From Polynucleobacter paneuropaeus (GTDB lineage: Bacteria > Pseudomonadota > Gammaproteobacteria > Burkholderiales > Burkholderiaceae): a stretch of DNA of 64,000 bases. The notes beneath the pieces are model-generated. The model was not told where the DNA came from. It made no database searches and saw only the letters and a program-made list of their open reading frames with translations. The stretch spans positions 1,159,454-1,223,453 of the forward strand of contig NZ_CP030085.1 in assembly GCF_003261235.1 (NCBI RefSeq). Reading direction: 5' to 3'. The translations under genes were made by a program, and so were the position numbers. Shown one piece after another: positions 1 to 8,750 of the stretch. Position 1 is the first letter of the stretch; every line of letters begins with the position of its first letter.

Positions 1-343
1 TTGGAATGCCCGCTTTGCGTAATTGCATTTCAACGCCCAAATTAAAGTCAGGCGCATCAATCCCTAAATACACGTCTGGCCGATTCTCCGTCAGCAAAGT
101 ATGAATCAGCTCTTTACGAAGCCTCAGAATAGCTGGCAACTGCTGAATCGCCTCAACATAACCACGAACACTCAAGGTTTCCATTGGCCAGTCTGAGCGA
201 AATCCCTGAGCCTGCATAAGAGGACCACCGATGCCATAGACCTCGAGGTCCGCCATATCCGGAATTTGATTTAAAGCACTCAGTACTGGTGCTGCTAACA
301 AATCACCAGAGGGCTCGCCAGCAACGCAAGCTAATTTGGGCAA
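1..343 (-). CDS. lpxB: Lipid-A-disaccharide synthase LpxB, N-terminal part (cut by window edge)
   Basis: Only the first 114 codons or so are in the window. LpxB joins UDP-2,3-diacylglucosamine to lipid X to make the lipid A disaccharide at the inner membrane. The visible N-terminus has the family's AGEPSGD motif at residues 8-14, followed by a conserved YGIGGP segment. No ATG is available: the in-frame stop upstream is the lpxA stop itself, which leaves a TTG at 341-343 (minus strand), giving a product that begins M-P-K-L-A-C. That start is inferred, and no clear Shine-Dalgarno sequence precedes it. The gene lies 6 bases after lpxA, so the two are almost certainly co-transcribed and perhaps translationally coupled. 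Confidence 0.93.
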   Translation of the reverse strand, partial: MPKLACVAGEPSGDLLAAPVLSALNQIPDMADLEVYGIGGPLMQAQGFRSDWPMETLSVRGYVEAIQQLPAILRLRKELIHTLLTENRPDVYLGIDAPDFNLGVEMQLRKAGIP

Positions 344-349
344 GTCAAT

Positions 350-1147
350 TTACCGAATAATGCCGCGCGTAGAAGCGGCAATAAAGTCATGAAACTCAGC
401 AAGCTTCTCTGCTGTAGCCGGATCCGCTGCATGATTACTGACCATCTTTTGTAGCTCGGACTTCGCTTCTTCAAAGCTTAGGCCATCTTTATACAAAGTT
501 TTATAAGCTTGGCGTAATGCAGAAATCGTTTCGCTTGAGAATCCTCGGCGCTTGAGACCCTCGACATTAATTCCGTGAGGTGTTGCTTTATCACCTGCCG
601 CAATCACAAACGGCGGAATATCTTGTACTAAAACCGAAGCGCCCCCCAGCATGACATGCTGACCAATACGGACAAACTGATGGACTCCAGACATACCACC
701 CATAATGGCCCAGTCCTTGACTTGAACATGGCCTGCAATCTGGGCATTACTTGAAAAAATAGTATGGTCGCCAACTTGACAATCATGTGCAATATGCACA
801 TAGGCCATGATCCAGTTGTCGTTTCCGATCCTGGTAATACCAGCATCTTGAGCAGTCCCAGTATGAATGGTAGTGAACTCGCGAATGGTATTACGGTCAC
901 CAATCAGTAATTGCGTAGGCTCACCACGGTACTTCATATCTTGGGGGGGACCACCTACGGCAGCAAAGCTAGCGATATGATTATCTTTACCAATAGTGGT
1001 GTGGCCTTCAATCACAGTGTGTGATCCAATCTTGCTTCCAGCACCAATCGTGACGTTTGGGCCAATCACGCAATATGGGCCAAGCTCTACATTCTCAGCC
1101 AGCTGAGCCTTTGAGTCGACGATTGCTGTCGCATGAATCAAACTCAT
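350..1147 (-). CDS. lpxA: Acyl-ACP--UDP-N-acetylglucosamine O-acyltransferase LpxA
   Basis: First committed enzyme of lipid A synthesis: it transfers a 3-hydroxyacyl chain from ACP to the 3-OH of UDP-GlcNAc in the cytoplasm. The 265-residue product is a left-handed beta-helix built of hexapeptide repeats through about residue 185, followed by a helical C-terminus. The catalytic histidine sits in the HIAHDC motif (H121). The reading frame stays open upstream to a GTG at 1172-1174, but I chose the ATG at 1145-1147. It gives the usual family length and start (MSLIHATAIV), and it overlaps the fabZ stop by one base (TAATG), a typical coupling arrangement. Part of the lpxD-fabZ-lpxA-lpxB operon. 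Confidence 0.97.
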   Translation of the reverse strand: MSLIHATAIVDSKAQLAENVELGPYCVIGPNVTIGAGSKIGSHTVIEGHTTIGKDNHIASFAAVGGPPQDMKYRGEPTQLLIGDRNTIREFTTIHTGTAQDAGITRIGNDNWIMAYVHIAHDCQVGDHTIFSSNAQIAGHVQVKDWAIMGGMSGVHQFVRIGQHVMLGGASVLVQDIPPFVIAAGDKATPHGINVEGLKRRGFSSETISALRQAYKTLYKDGLSFEEAKSELQKMVSNHAADPATAEKLAEFHDFIAASTRGIIR

Positions 1148-1596
1148 TACGCGCCCTTCGAACGCACTGCGCAAGTAATATTGGCCTCTGCTGCTAGCTC
1201 TCCATCAACAGTTGCCTGCACTTGGAATTTATAAATACCTGCACGCTCACGTTCCAGCGTTGCCGTCATGATGAGTTGATCACCTGGTAGTACGGGTTTT
1301 TTAAACCTTGCGCCATCAATTCCAGCAAAATAGTAAACCGCATCCTCAGCACGCTCTTCTGAAAAAGTCAGTAGCGCTGCCGTTTGTGCCAAGGCCTCAA
1401 TAATTAGCACTCCTGGCATCACTGGAAAATCAGGAAAATGCCCCTGAAAGAATGGCTCATTCATGGTGACATTCTTAAGAGCAGTAATGCTCACGCGAGG
1501 AGTGATTTCTAATACACGGTCTACTAATAAAAATGGGTAGCGATGCGGCAACAACTTTAAGATTTTGTTGATGTCGATTCCAGTTGATTTACTCAT
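1147..1596 (-). CDS. fabZ: 3-hydroxyacyl-ACP dehydratase FabZ
   Basis: Dehydrates 3-hydroxyacyl-ACP in type II fatty acid elongation. It competes with LpxA and LpxD for the same hydroxyacyl-ACP pool, which explains its place between them. The 149-residue protein has a single hot-dog fold. The catalytic pair is recognisable in GHFP (H53) and in the following helix, P-G-V-L-I-I-E-A (E67). The length is normal for FabZ. The stop overlaps the lpxA start by one base, and lpxD lies 34 bases upstream on the same strand. Confidence 0.97.
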   Translation of the reverse strand: MSKSTGIDINKILKLLPHRYPFLLVDRVLEITPRVSITALKNVTMNEPFFQGHFPDFPVMPGVLIIEALAQTAALLTFSEERAEDAVYYFAGIDGARFKKPVLPGDQLIMTATLERERAGIYKFQVQATVDGELAAEANITCAVRSKGA

Positions 1597-1630
1597 AATT
1601 TACCCAATTCAAAACGTTTTACTCTGCAGC

Positions 1631-2695
1631 TTACTTTTCACTTTTCTTTTGATCTAAGAAACGTAAGCGTTGCCGTATTTTATCTAGCCCACGCAAGATA
1701 GCAGCATTTTTCTCCCAAGCACTATGAAGCATGGATGGATAAACCCCCGTAAAGTGCTGTCCAGGCTCATTTATGGAGCGGATGATGGAGGTATTTCCGG
1801 AAACTGTCGTTCTATCGGCGATAGTCAAATGCCCAGCAAAATTAGCTGCTCCACCAATAATGCAAAAGTTACCGATTTTGGTGCTACCTGAGATGGCGGC
1901 ACAACCAGCAATCACACAAGCTTTGCCGACGATGACATTGTGTGCAATTTGCACCTGATTATCGATCTTCGTGCCTGCGCCGATTTCAGTATTGCTCATG
2001 GCGCCACGATCAATCGTAGTAGATGCGCCAATCTCAACATCATCACCAATTCGCACACCACCAATCTGTGGGATTTTTACCCACTCACCACCGCTTGCAG
2101 AAAAATTGGGGGCAAAGCCAAAACCATCTGCACCAATTACGGCGCCACTATGGACAATGCAACGCTCACCAAGATGAACATTGTGATAAACAGATACTTG
2201 TGGGTATAAAAGAGTATCAGAGCCAATACTACTGTTTTCAGCAATGCTTGTATTTCCTAGAACGCAAACTCGTTCGCCTAATTTAACTCTAGGGCCAATA
2301 TGAACGAATGGCCCAATATGACAAGAAGCTGGCACCTGGGCGGATGGATCAATTACTGAACTAGCATGCACACCAGCAGGATAGTTTGGAGCAGAGGTTT
2401 TGGCAAAAAGTTGCGCTACTTTTGCAAACGTAGCATAGGGATTATTCGAGATGAAGTAGATCCGATTCGGATTTTTGCTATGTGCTTGATCTTTTAAGAA
2501 TTCGTAATCCGCTTGACTCAGGATTAAGGCGCCAGCGGCGCTCTCAATAGCATCTTGGCGATAAAGCGGATTGGATAGAAAAGCAATTTGATTTGATTGC
2601 GCAAGCTCTATAGGAGCTAGGCTATCGAAAGAGAGAGAACCCTCCCCCACCAAGCTCGCTTGAAACTGTTTGGCCAGCTCGATGGCGGTGGGCAT
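1631..2695 (-). CDS. lpxD: UDP-3-O-(3-hydroxymyristoyl)glucosamine N-acyltransferase LpxD
   Basis: Third step of lipid A synthesis: N-acylation of UDP-3-O-acyl-glucosamine with a hydroxyacyl-ACP. The 354-residue product has an N-terminal uridine-binding domain (about residues 1-100, including the ISNNPYATFAKVAQLF stretch), a long hexapeptide-repeat beta-helix (about 105-310), and a C-terminal helix. The catalytic histidine is probably in the QIAHNVIVG motif. Length and domain order are normal. The skp gene ends 5 bases upstream, so the outer-membrane assembly genes and lipid A genes form one transcription unit. Confidence 0.97.
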   Translation of the reverse strand: MPTAIELAKQFQASLVGEGSLSFDSLAPIELAQSNQIAFLSNPLYRQDAIESAAGALILSQADYEFLKDQAHSKNPNRIYFISNNPYATFAKVAQLFAKTSAPNYPAGVHASSVIDPSAQVPASCHIGPFVHIGPRVKLGERVCVLGNTSIAENSSIGSDTLLYPQVSVYHNVHLGERCIVHSGAVIGADGFGFAPNFSASGGEWVKIPQIGGVRIGDDVEIGASTTIDRGAMSNTEIGAGTKIDNQVQIAHNVIVGKACVIAGCAAISGSTKIGNFCIIGGAANFAGHLTIADRTTVSGNTSIIRSINEPGQHFTGVYPSMLHSAWEKNAAILRGLDKIRQRLRFLDQKKSEK

Positions 2696-2700
2696 AAAGC

Positions 2701-3228
2701 TTATTTAGAGTTATTTAAAGCCTTGATGACGTCATCGGTAATGTCAGACTTAGGACTAACATATGCTGCTTCTTGAACAATGACATCAATCTTACGCTGC
2801 TCAGCAATTTGCTTGAGAACCTGGTTGGCCTTCTCAGCAATCTTGGCACGCTCTTCAAATGTTCGCTGATTTAAATCTTCAGTGAATTCACGTTGTTTAC
2901 GCTGTAGTTCACGATCTTGATCAGCAAGCTCACGCTGACGACGAATACGATCAGCTTCAGACATCACAGCAGCATCACGATCGAGCTTCTCAGCAGCAGA
3001 TTTAATCTTTTGGGCGCTATCTCGCAAATCGTTCTGACGCTTTGTGAATTCATTTTGTAAACGCGTCTGCATGGCTTTAGCTAAGTTGGATTCATTAAAC
3101 ACTTTTTCTGAATTCACAACTGCTACCTTTGTGCCAACTTCTTGGGCAAAAGCTTGTGGCAAGCTAATGAGAGATACGAGGGCAACGAGACCCAATGAGA
3201 TCCATTTAGAAGAGTGATAGAGCTTCAT
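2701..3228 (-). CDS. skp: Periplasmic chaperone Skp/OmpH
   Basis: Trimeric periplasmic chaperone that holds unfolded outer-membrane proteins on the way to the BAM complex. The 175-residue product starts with a signal peptide (MKLYHSSKW, a hydrophobic stretch, then ALA-like cleavage near AFA-QEV), followed by the OmpH fold. Residues 60-130 form a long charged coiled coil rich in R, Q, E and K. A longer frame begins at a TTG at 3244-3246. The ATG at 3226-3228 is preferred because AAGGA lies seven bases upstream and the signal peptide then has a normal length. It sits directly after bamA, the usual order. Confidence 0.95.
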   Translation of the reverse strand: MKLYHSSKWISLGLVALVSLISLPQAFAQEVGTKVAVVNSEKVFNESNLAKAMQTRLQNEFTKRQNDLRDSAQKIKSAAEKLDRDAAVMSEADRIRRQRELADQDRELQRKQREFTEDLNQRTFEERAKIAEKANQVLKQIAEQRKIDVIVQEAAYVSPKSDITDDVIKALNNSK

Positions 3229-3246
3229 AAAACTTTCCTTAAACAA

Positions 3247-5592
3247 TTAAAACGCGGTACCGACTTGGAACTGCAAACGCTGGATGTTATCTGTTGGCTG
3301 AGACTTAATTGGAATACCATAACTAAACTTCAGTGGTCCAAGCGGTGATATCCATGATATACCTAGACCATAAGAATACCTCAACACCAGGTTGATATTT
3401 TGCCCAAAGGCATTGCCGCCATCCACGAAGGTAAACATCCTCAGCGTTTTCTCAGTGCCAGACCCTGGCACAGGCACTGTGTACTCTACGTTTGTAACAA
3501 TCTTCGACTGGCCGCCCGTAGGTTGATAGGTGCCATATGTGGTGTTGTAGTAGGTTGGACCAAGTGAGCCTGGAGCATAGCCACGAACTGAGCCAATACC
3601 GCCAACATAGTAATTCTTGGTAATTGGGAATGGGTAAGCGCCGTAGGCCTGTCCATAACCGACCTCGCCATTGAAAGACAGGATATTCGCTTTACTGAAA
3701 GAGTGGTACTTTTGATATTGGCCATAAACTCGGTAGTAAGTCATATTACCCGCTGGCGTTCCCACCTCCGAAGACAATTGCTGCAAAGAACCTTCAGACG
3801 GAATCAAGGCACTGTCTCTGCCATCGCGCGCCCATCCAGCTGTTAATGGAACGTTATATGTAGTCAAGGTGCCCGGATATCCAGGTGCGGCAATGCCATA
3901 AGACTGGGCATAATTTAAATAAGGTTGTGGCGTATTGATCGTAGTGTTAATTTGATAGGCCTCAAAACCAGTTCCGAAGAAAACCCGATCAACCTCGCTA
4001 TAAGGAACGCCGAATTTAATATTCGTACCCAATGATTTAATTTGATAATCTGGATCGCCGATGTAATAGAGCGGCTTAGAGGTCCGATAAAACAGATCGC
4101 TGTAGCGACTAATACCGTCTTCTGTAAAGTAGGGATCATAGTTGGAGAGCGTCAAGCTCTGATTAACCTTACCTAAGGCACCATTTAAACCAATCGACTG
4201 ACCGGTACCAAAAGCATTATCTTGGTTTACGCCAGCAGTCAAAATCACCTTTTCAGTACTGGAATAACCTGCACCCAATGACACAGATCCAGTGGGCTTT
4301 TCTTTAACATCCACATTCACATCGACTTGATCTGGAGAGCCTGGGACGTCCTGAGTGGTTACGTTATTTTCTGTAAAGTAGCCAAGTCGACCTAAACGTT
4401 TTTTAGATAATTCAATCTTGTCACCGTCAAACCAAGAGCTCTCAAACTGGCGCATTTCTCGACGAATAACGACGTCTCGTGTTTTTGCATTGCCAGAGAT
4501 ATTGACTTTGCGCACATAGACTCTGCGTCCAGGATCAACAACCAAGGTCAAATCTACTTCACTTTGCTCACGATGAATATCAGGCTGAGGATTAATGGTT
4601 GCAAAGGCATAGCCATAGGAGCCCAGCAAGTCAGCGATTGCTTTAGTGCTCTCAGTTAATTTAGCAGAGGAAAAAGTATCTCCCGCCTTAAGCTGAACCA
4701 ACTGCATGAGTTCTGCTTCTTTACCTAGCAATTCCCCTGCGAGACTCACTTTTTGTACTGTGAACTTTTGACCTTCTTTAATGCTGATCGTCAAGTAGAT
4801 TGATTTTTTATCTGGGGTGATCGAGACCTGAGTAGAGTCAATCACAAACTCAAGGTAACCACGATTGAGGTAGTAAGAACGGATCGTCTCTAAGTCAGCT
4901 GTCAGTTTTTGCTTGGAGTAAAGATTGTCCTTGGTATACCAAGATAGCCAACCACCAACTTGCAACTGCATCATGCCAGTTAAGGTGCTTTCACTGAACA
5001 CCTTATTACCGATGAAATTAATTTCCTGAATCTTGGCAACCGGGCCTTCATCAATATTGAAATAAATAGCAACTTGATTGCGTTCAACGGGAGTTACAGT
5101 CGCTACCACTTCGGCAGCGTACATCCCTTTACTGACATATTGGCGCTTTAATTCCTGCTCTGCTTTATCGATTAAGGCTTTGTCATAAAAACGGGCTTCT
5201 GCCACGCCAACTGACTTGAGAGACTTGCGGACGATCTCCTGATCAAACTCTTTCATGCCCGTAAATTCAATACGAGAGATGGTTGGACGCTCTTCCACGA
5301 TCACGATCAGGACATCGCCCTGAGCCTGAATTTGAACGTCTCTGAAAAAGCCGGTTTCGTAAAGCGCCCGAATAGCGTCAGCCCCTTTTTCTTCGGTGAA
5401 GGTGTCGCCAACCTGAACAGGTAAATAACTAAAAACGGTTCCGGGTTCTACGCGCTGGAGACCTTCAAGGCGGATGTCCTTAATGACAAAAGAGTCAGCT
5501 GCGTGAGCGCTTATGCAAACACTGGCTAAAACCAGTGCTACCTGGGCAATAAATCGGACAAACCGAGAGAAAAAGATATTCAGATGGATCAA
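3247..5592 (-). CDS. bamA: Outer-membrane protein assembly factor BamA
   Basis: Central subunit of the BAM complex, which folds beta-barrel proteins into the outer membrane. The 781-residue precursor has a signal peptide (about residues 1-31, ending SAHA), five POTRA domains (about 33-440; each recognisable by patterns such as VIKDIRLEGLQRV and VRKVNISGNAKT) and a C-terminal 16-strand barrel with the VRGY motif (loop 6) and a terminal aromatic residue (F). Length is normal. The only plausible start is TTG at 5590-5592; its TTGA overlaps the rseP stop by four bases, which suggests coupled translation. No strong ribosome-binding site is seen. Confidence 0.97.
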   Translation of the reverse strand: MIHLNIFFSRFVRFIAQVALVLASVCISAHAADSFVIKDIRLEGLQRVEPGTVFSYLPVQVGDTFTEEKGADAIRALYETGFFRDVQIQAQGDVLIVIVEERPTISRIEFTGMKEFDQEIVRKSLKSVGVAEARFYDKALIDKAEQELKRQYVSKGMYAAEVVATVTPVERNQVAIYFNIDEGPVAKIQEINFIGNKVFSESTLTGMMQLQVGGWLSWYTKDNLYSKQKLTADLETIRSYYLNRGYLEFVIDSTQVSITPDKKSIYLTISIKEGQKFTVQKVSLAGELLGKEAELMQLVQLKAGDTFSSAKLTESTKAIADLLGSYGYAFATINPQPDIHREQSEVDLTLVVDPGRRVYVRKVNISGNAKTRDVVIRREMRQFESSWFDGDKIELSKKRLGRLGYFTENNVTTQDVPGSPDQVDVNVDVKEKPTGSVSLGAGYSSTEKVILTAGVNQDNAFGTGQSIGLNGALGKVNQSLTLSNYDPYFTEDGISRYSDLFYRTSKPLYYIGDPDYQIKSLGTNIKFGVPYSEVDRVFFGTGFEAYQINTTINTPQPYLNYAQSYGIAAPGYPGTLTTYNVPLTAGWARDGRDSALIPSEGSLQQLSSEVGTPAGNMTYYRVYGQYQKYHSFSKANILSFNGEVGYGQAYGAYPFPITKNYYVGGIGSVRGYAPGSLGPTYYNTTYGTYQPTGGQSKIVTNVEYTVPVPGSGTEKTLRMFTFVDGGNAFGQNINLVLRYSYGLGISWISPLGPLKFSYGIPIKSQPTDNIQRLQFQVGTAF

Positions 5593-6701
5593 GGCGAAAA
5601 ATAGCGTTGCAAATCATTAAACAAGGCCAGCAGGGAAATGGAAATCAGCAAGATAAAGCCCACTTTCTGGAACTGCTCCTGCAATGAGGTCGAAATCCGT
5701 TTCCCAGAGACCAACTCCCATGCATCATACAGGAGCTGACCCCCATCTAGCATTGGCAATGGCACCAGATTAAGTAGGCCAATACTAATGCTCAAAATAG
5801 CCAAAAAAGCACAATATGCTTGCCACCCTACTTGAGCCGTCTTCCCTGCCATATTGGCGATACTCAGGGGCCCTCCCAGCTGCTTTAAAGAACTCTGCCC
5901 CGTCAATAAACCCCCCATTAACCTCAGGGACACTTTACTGATCAACCAAACCCGCTTGGAGGCATAAATCAACCCACTCAATGGATCTAATTTAAGGGTG
6001 AAATATTCTGAAGCTGGAGGCAGTACTGGAAGAATTCCAAGTCGTGAAAAGGGGTCCTCCGAAGAAGACATTGCTGGCAATTGAGAAGCTAAAAAATCAC
6101 TAATAAATTGTCGTCCCGAAGGATCTTGCATTTTCAAAGCAAACCCCTCTTGCGAGCTAATGGCATCCATCAAATTCCACCGTAATGCATTCCAGCTAAT
6201 AACCGACTCAAATTCTTTATCTGTTTGTGGGTGCCAGGCAAGAACTTGATCCCCTTGGGCGATTCCTAAGCTCGCGGCAACCGAGTCTGGAGGGGGTGCT
6301 TGCAAGCGGGCTGGTAACTGAATGACACCAGCAACATAAATGATGGTCAATAAACAAATAGCCAAAACAAAATTTGCTAAGGGGCCCGCAAAGACAATCA
6401 GAGATCGTCGCCACAGTGGCTTGGTATCAAAAGCTTGACTTTGTTCTGATGCTGCAATGGTTTGTTGTGGATCTCGACCATCCAATAGCTTGACATAACC
6501 ACCCAATGGAATCGGGGCCAATACCCACTCCGTAGAGGAATACTTTGACTTGAAAGTAAATATTGGTTTACCAAAGCCCAAAGAAAACCGTAACACTTTA
6601 ACGCCACATAAGCGAGCAGCCAGAAAGTGGCCGAACTCATGAAAGCAAACCACAATACTTAAGGTCAGCAAAAAAGCAGCAAAGGTAATAAGTGACTGCA
6701 A
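5589..6701 (-). CDS. rseP: Site-2 zinc metalloprotease RseP (short form)
   Basis: Inner-membrane intramembrane protease that cuts membrane substrates such as anti-sigma-E (RseA) and signal-peptide remnants. The zinc site is visible: HEFGH at residues 21-25 in the first transmembrane helix, and the LDGG motif near residues 318-321 with D319 as the third ligand. Membrane segments lie at about 5-25, 99-120, 293-320 and 345-365. The protein has 370 residues, whereas E. coli RseP has about 450. One PDZ-like region (about 125-220) is recognisable, and the region where PDZ2 should lie is replaced by a short linker leading straight to a membrane-proximal segment. It is translationally coupled to bamA. 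Confidence 0.93.
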   Translation of the reverse strand: MQSLITFAAFLLTLSIVVCFHEFGHFLAARLCGVKVLRFSLGFGKPIFTFKSKYSSTEWVLAPIPLGGYVKLLDGRDPQQTIAASEQSQAFDTKPLWRRSLIVFAGPLANFVLAICLLTIIYVAGVIQLPARLQAPPPDSVAASLGIAQGDQVLAWHPQTDKEFESVISWNALRWNLMDAISSQEGFALKMQDPSGRQFISDFLASQLPAMSSSEDPFSRLGILPVLPPASEYFTLKLDPLSGLIYASKRVWLISKVSLRLMGGLLTGQSSLKQLGGPLSIANMAGKTAQVGWQAYCAFLAILSISIGLLNLVPLPMLDGGQLLYDAWELVSGKRISTSLQEQFQKVGFILLISISLLALFNDLQRYFSP

Positions 6702-6714
6702 AAAGTTTGCCTAT

Positions 6715-7908
6715 TTATGAGTGCAGACGCTGGATCACATCCGTTGCTAGCACTCTGGATTTAGCATCTACTTCAAGAATATCTTCGAGCGAACTCGGAG
6801 TAGAGGGTGGAGTTGTGTTCAATACCCGCTCTACTACCTCCGGTATTTGCAGATACTGGAGCGCATTATCTAAAAATGCTGCGACTGCGATCTCATTTGC
6901 TGCATTCAAAATGACTGGGGCTGTCCCGCCCTGCTTACCCGCCTGAAATGCCAGCGATAGGCATGGAAAACGCTGAAGATCAGGCTCCATAAAATTGAGG
7001 GCTGCTTGTTGAGTCAAGCTTAATGATTGAACGCCTGCAGTGATACGGTCGGGCCAGGCTAGTCCATAGGCAATGGGGGTTCGCATATCGGGTTGACCCA
7101 TTTGAGCAATAACTGAGCCATCGCAATAACGCACCATCGAGTGCACCACACTCTGTGGATGAATCAATACCTGAATTTTTTCAATAGGCAGGCCAAATAA
7201 CCAATAAGCCTCGATTACTTCCAGCCCCTTATTCATCATCGTGGCAGAGTCGACGGAAATCTTCCTACCCATTACCCAGTTGGGATGTGCGCAAGCTTGC
7301 TCTGGAGTAACTTGGCTTAACTCAGCAATCGGGGTATTACGAAAGGGACCGCCAGAGGCCGTTAACCACAACTCTTCGACCCCATGATGCTGGCTCGGGC
7401 TTTTTGAATAATGGACAGGCAAGCATTGAAAAATTGCATTATGTTCGCTATCAATTGGCAGTAATTCACCACCGCCTTGACGCACAGCATCCATAAATAA
7501 ATTACCTGACATCACCAGCGCTTCTTTATTGGCGAGTAAGATTCTTTTGCCAGCCTTAGCAGCGGCCAAGGTGGGCAATAACCCTGCTGCCCCAACGATC
7601 GCTGCCATCACGGTATCGCAATCTGACTCAAGCACTGCTGTAATCAGAGCATCTGGTCCATACAAAACTTGGGTACCCACTTGTTTTGCCAATAGAAGCT
7701 CAGAGAGTTTTTTAGCAGAGCCTGCATCACTGACCACCGCGACCCTGGGCTTGAACTCAACACACTGCTCTGCCAAACGCTCGACCTGCTTGGCTGCTGT
7801 TAAGGCCACCACTTCGAATCGTTCCGGATGCGCACGAATCACATCCAGCGTATTTGTGCCAATTGAGCCGGTTGACCCTAGGATTGCGATGCGTCTCTTA
7901 CTAGTCAT
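6715..7908 (-). CDS. dxr: 1-deoxy-D-xylulose-5-phosphate reductoisomerase
   Basis: Second step of the methylerythritol phosphate route to isoprenoids: converts DXP to MEP using NADPH and a divalent metal. The 397-residue length is standard. The N-terminal NADPH fold shows GSTGSIG at residues 11-17. The metal/substrate region contains LLPIDSEHNAIFQCL and the flexible-loop motif ASGGPF; HPNWxMGxKISVDSATMMNKGLE matches the family signature. It feeds UppS two genes upstream. The start overlaps the cdsA stop by four bases (ATGA). Confidence 0.98.
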   Translation of the reverse strand: MTSKRRIAILGSTGSIGTNTLDVIRAHPERFEVVALTAAKQVERLAEQCVEFKPRVAVVSDAGSAKKLSELLLAKQVGTQVLYGPDALITAVLESDCDTVMAAIVGAAGLLPTLAAAKAGKRILLANKEALVMSGNLFMDAVRQGGGELLPIDSEHNAIFQCLPVHYSKSPSQHHGVEELWLTASGGPFRNTPIAELSQVTPEQACAHPNWVMGRKISVDSATMMNKGLEVIEAYWLFGLPIEKIQVLIHPQSVVHSMVRYCDGSVIAQMGQPDMRTPIAYGLAWPDRITAGVQSLSLTQQAALNFMEPDLQRFPCLSLAFQAGKQGGTAPVILNAANEIAVAAFLDNALQYLQIPEVVERVLNTTPPSTPSSLEDILEVDAKSRVLATDVIQRLHS

Positions 7909-8732
7909 AAAAACCCAACCAGTAAAACAGCAATTGGCATTACTGGGATTAATGCATCAACTCGGTCTAACACACCACCGTGGCCTGGTAATAAACGACT
8001 ACTATCTTTAACCCCAGCCAATCTTTTGAATTGAGATTCAAATAAATCCCCAAAGATACTCAGGAAGGTTAAAGCAGTGACCATTAAAAACATGGGTAAC
8101 CAACCAAAGCGGTAAGTCCAAACACCAAACAAAGTAAGGGTAGGCGCTAAATAAAAAGTGCATAGACCCGCATACATATAGCAAAGCACAAGACCTCCAA
8201 CAGCGCCCTCAATAGATTTGCCAGGACTAATTTCTGGGGCAAGGCGACGCTTACCAATGGCTTTGCCCACAAAATAAGCCCCAATATCAGCAATCCAAAC
8301 TAGTGCCATCGTAGACAAAAGAAATAACAAGCCTATTTCCCGCAGGAACATGACCGAAAACCAAGTTGCTGGAAGTAGGACAAGACCCAAAATAAAATAA
8401 GGAGCCGACCATTTTTTTAAATCGATCTTAAGCCCTCTAGATAACATTAAGGGGGCGATCAATAGCCAGAAGATGCTGGCAAAAAACATCAGAGCAAATG
8501 GCCCCAGGGGTTGATGAAGGAGCATTAAACCAGCAATGATCAATAGGCAGACACTGGCGTAGAAATAGGCTAACCAGGGTTGATTGGGAAGAATCAAGCG
8601 GCTCCACTCCCATGCCGAAGCCATAAGCAATAATAGAAAAAACCCGCCCAGATAAATGGGTGGCAGCACAAACAACACTGCCAAGAGAATCGTAAGCAGA
8701 ACAATTGCTGTAATGACTCTTGTTTTTAGCAT
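7905..8732 (-). CDS. cdsA: Phosphatidate cytidylyltransferase CdsA
   Basis: Inner-membrane enzyme that makes CDP-diacylglycerol from phosphatidate and CTP, the branch point for all phospholipids. The 275-residue product is highly hydrophobic, with about seven or eight membrane helices. It carries the family signature near the C-terminus: SQFKRLAGVKDSS, then PGHGGVLDRVD, which holds the metal- and CTP-binding aspartates. It sits between uppS (18 bases upstream) and dxr (four-base overlap), the usual order. Confidence 0.97.
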   Translation of the reverse strand: MLKTRVITAIVLLTILLAVLFVLPPIYLGGFFLLLLMASAWEWSRLILPNQPWLAYFYASVCLLIIAGLMLLHQPLGPFALMFFASIFWLLIAPLMLSRGLKIDLKKWSAPYFILGLVLLPATWFSVMFLREIGLLFLLSTMALVWIADIGAYFVGKAIGKRRLAPEISPGKSIEGAVGGLVLCYMYAGLCTFYLAPTLTLFGVWTYRFGWLPMFLMVTALTFLSIFGDLFESQFKRLAGVKDSSRLLPGHGGVLDRVDALIPVMPIAVLLVGFL

Positions 8733-8750
8733 TTTGGCTTTTGCTCTTTT

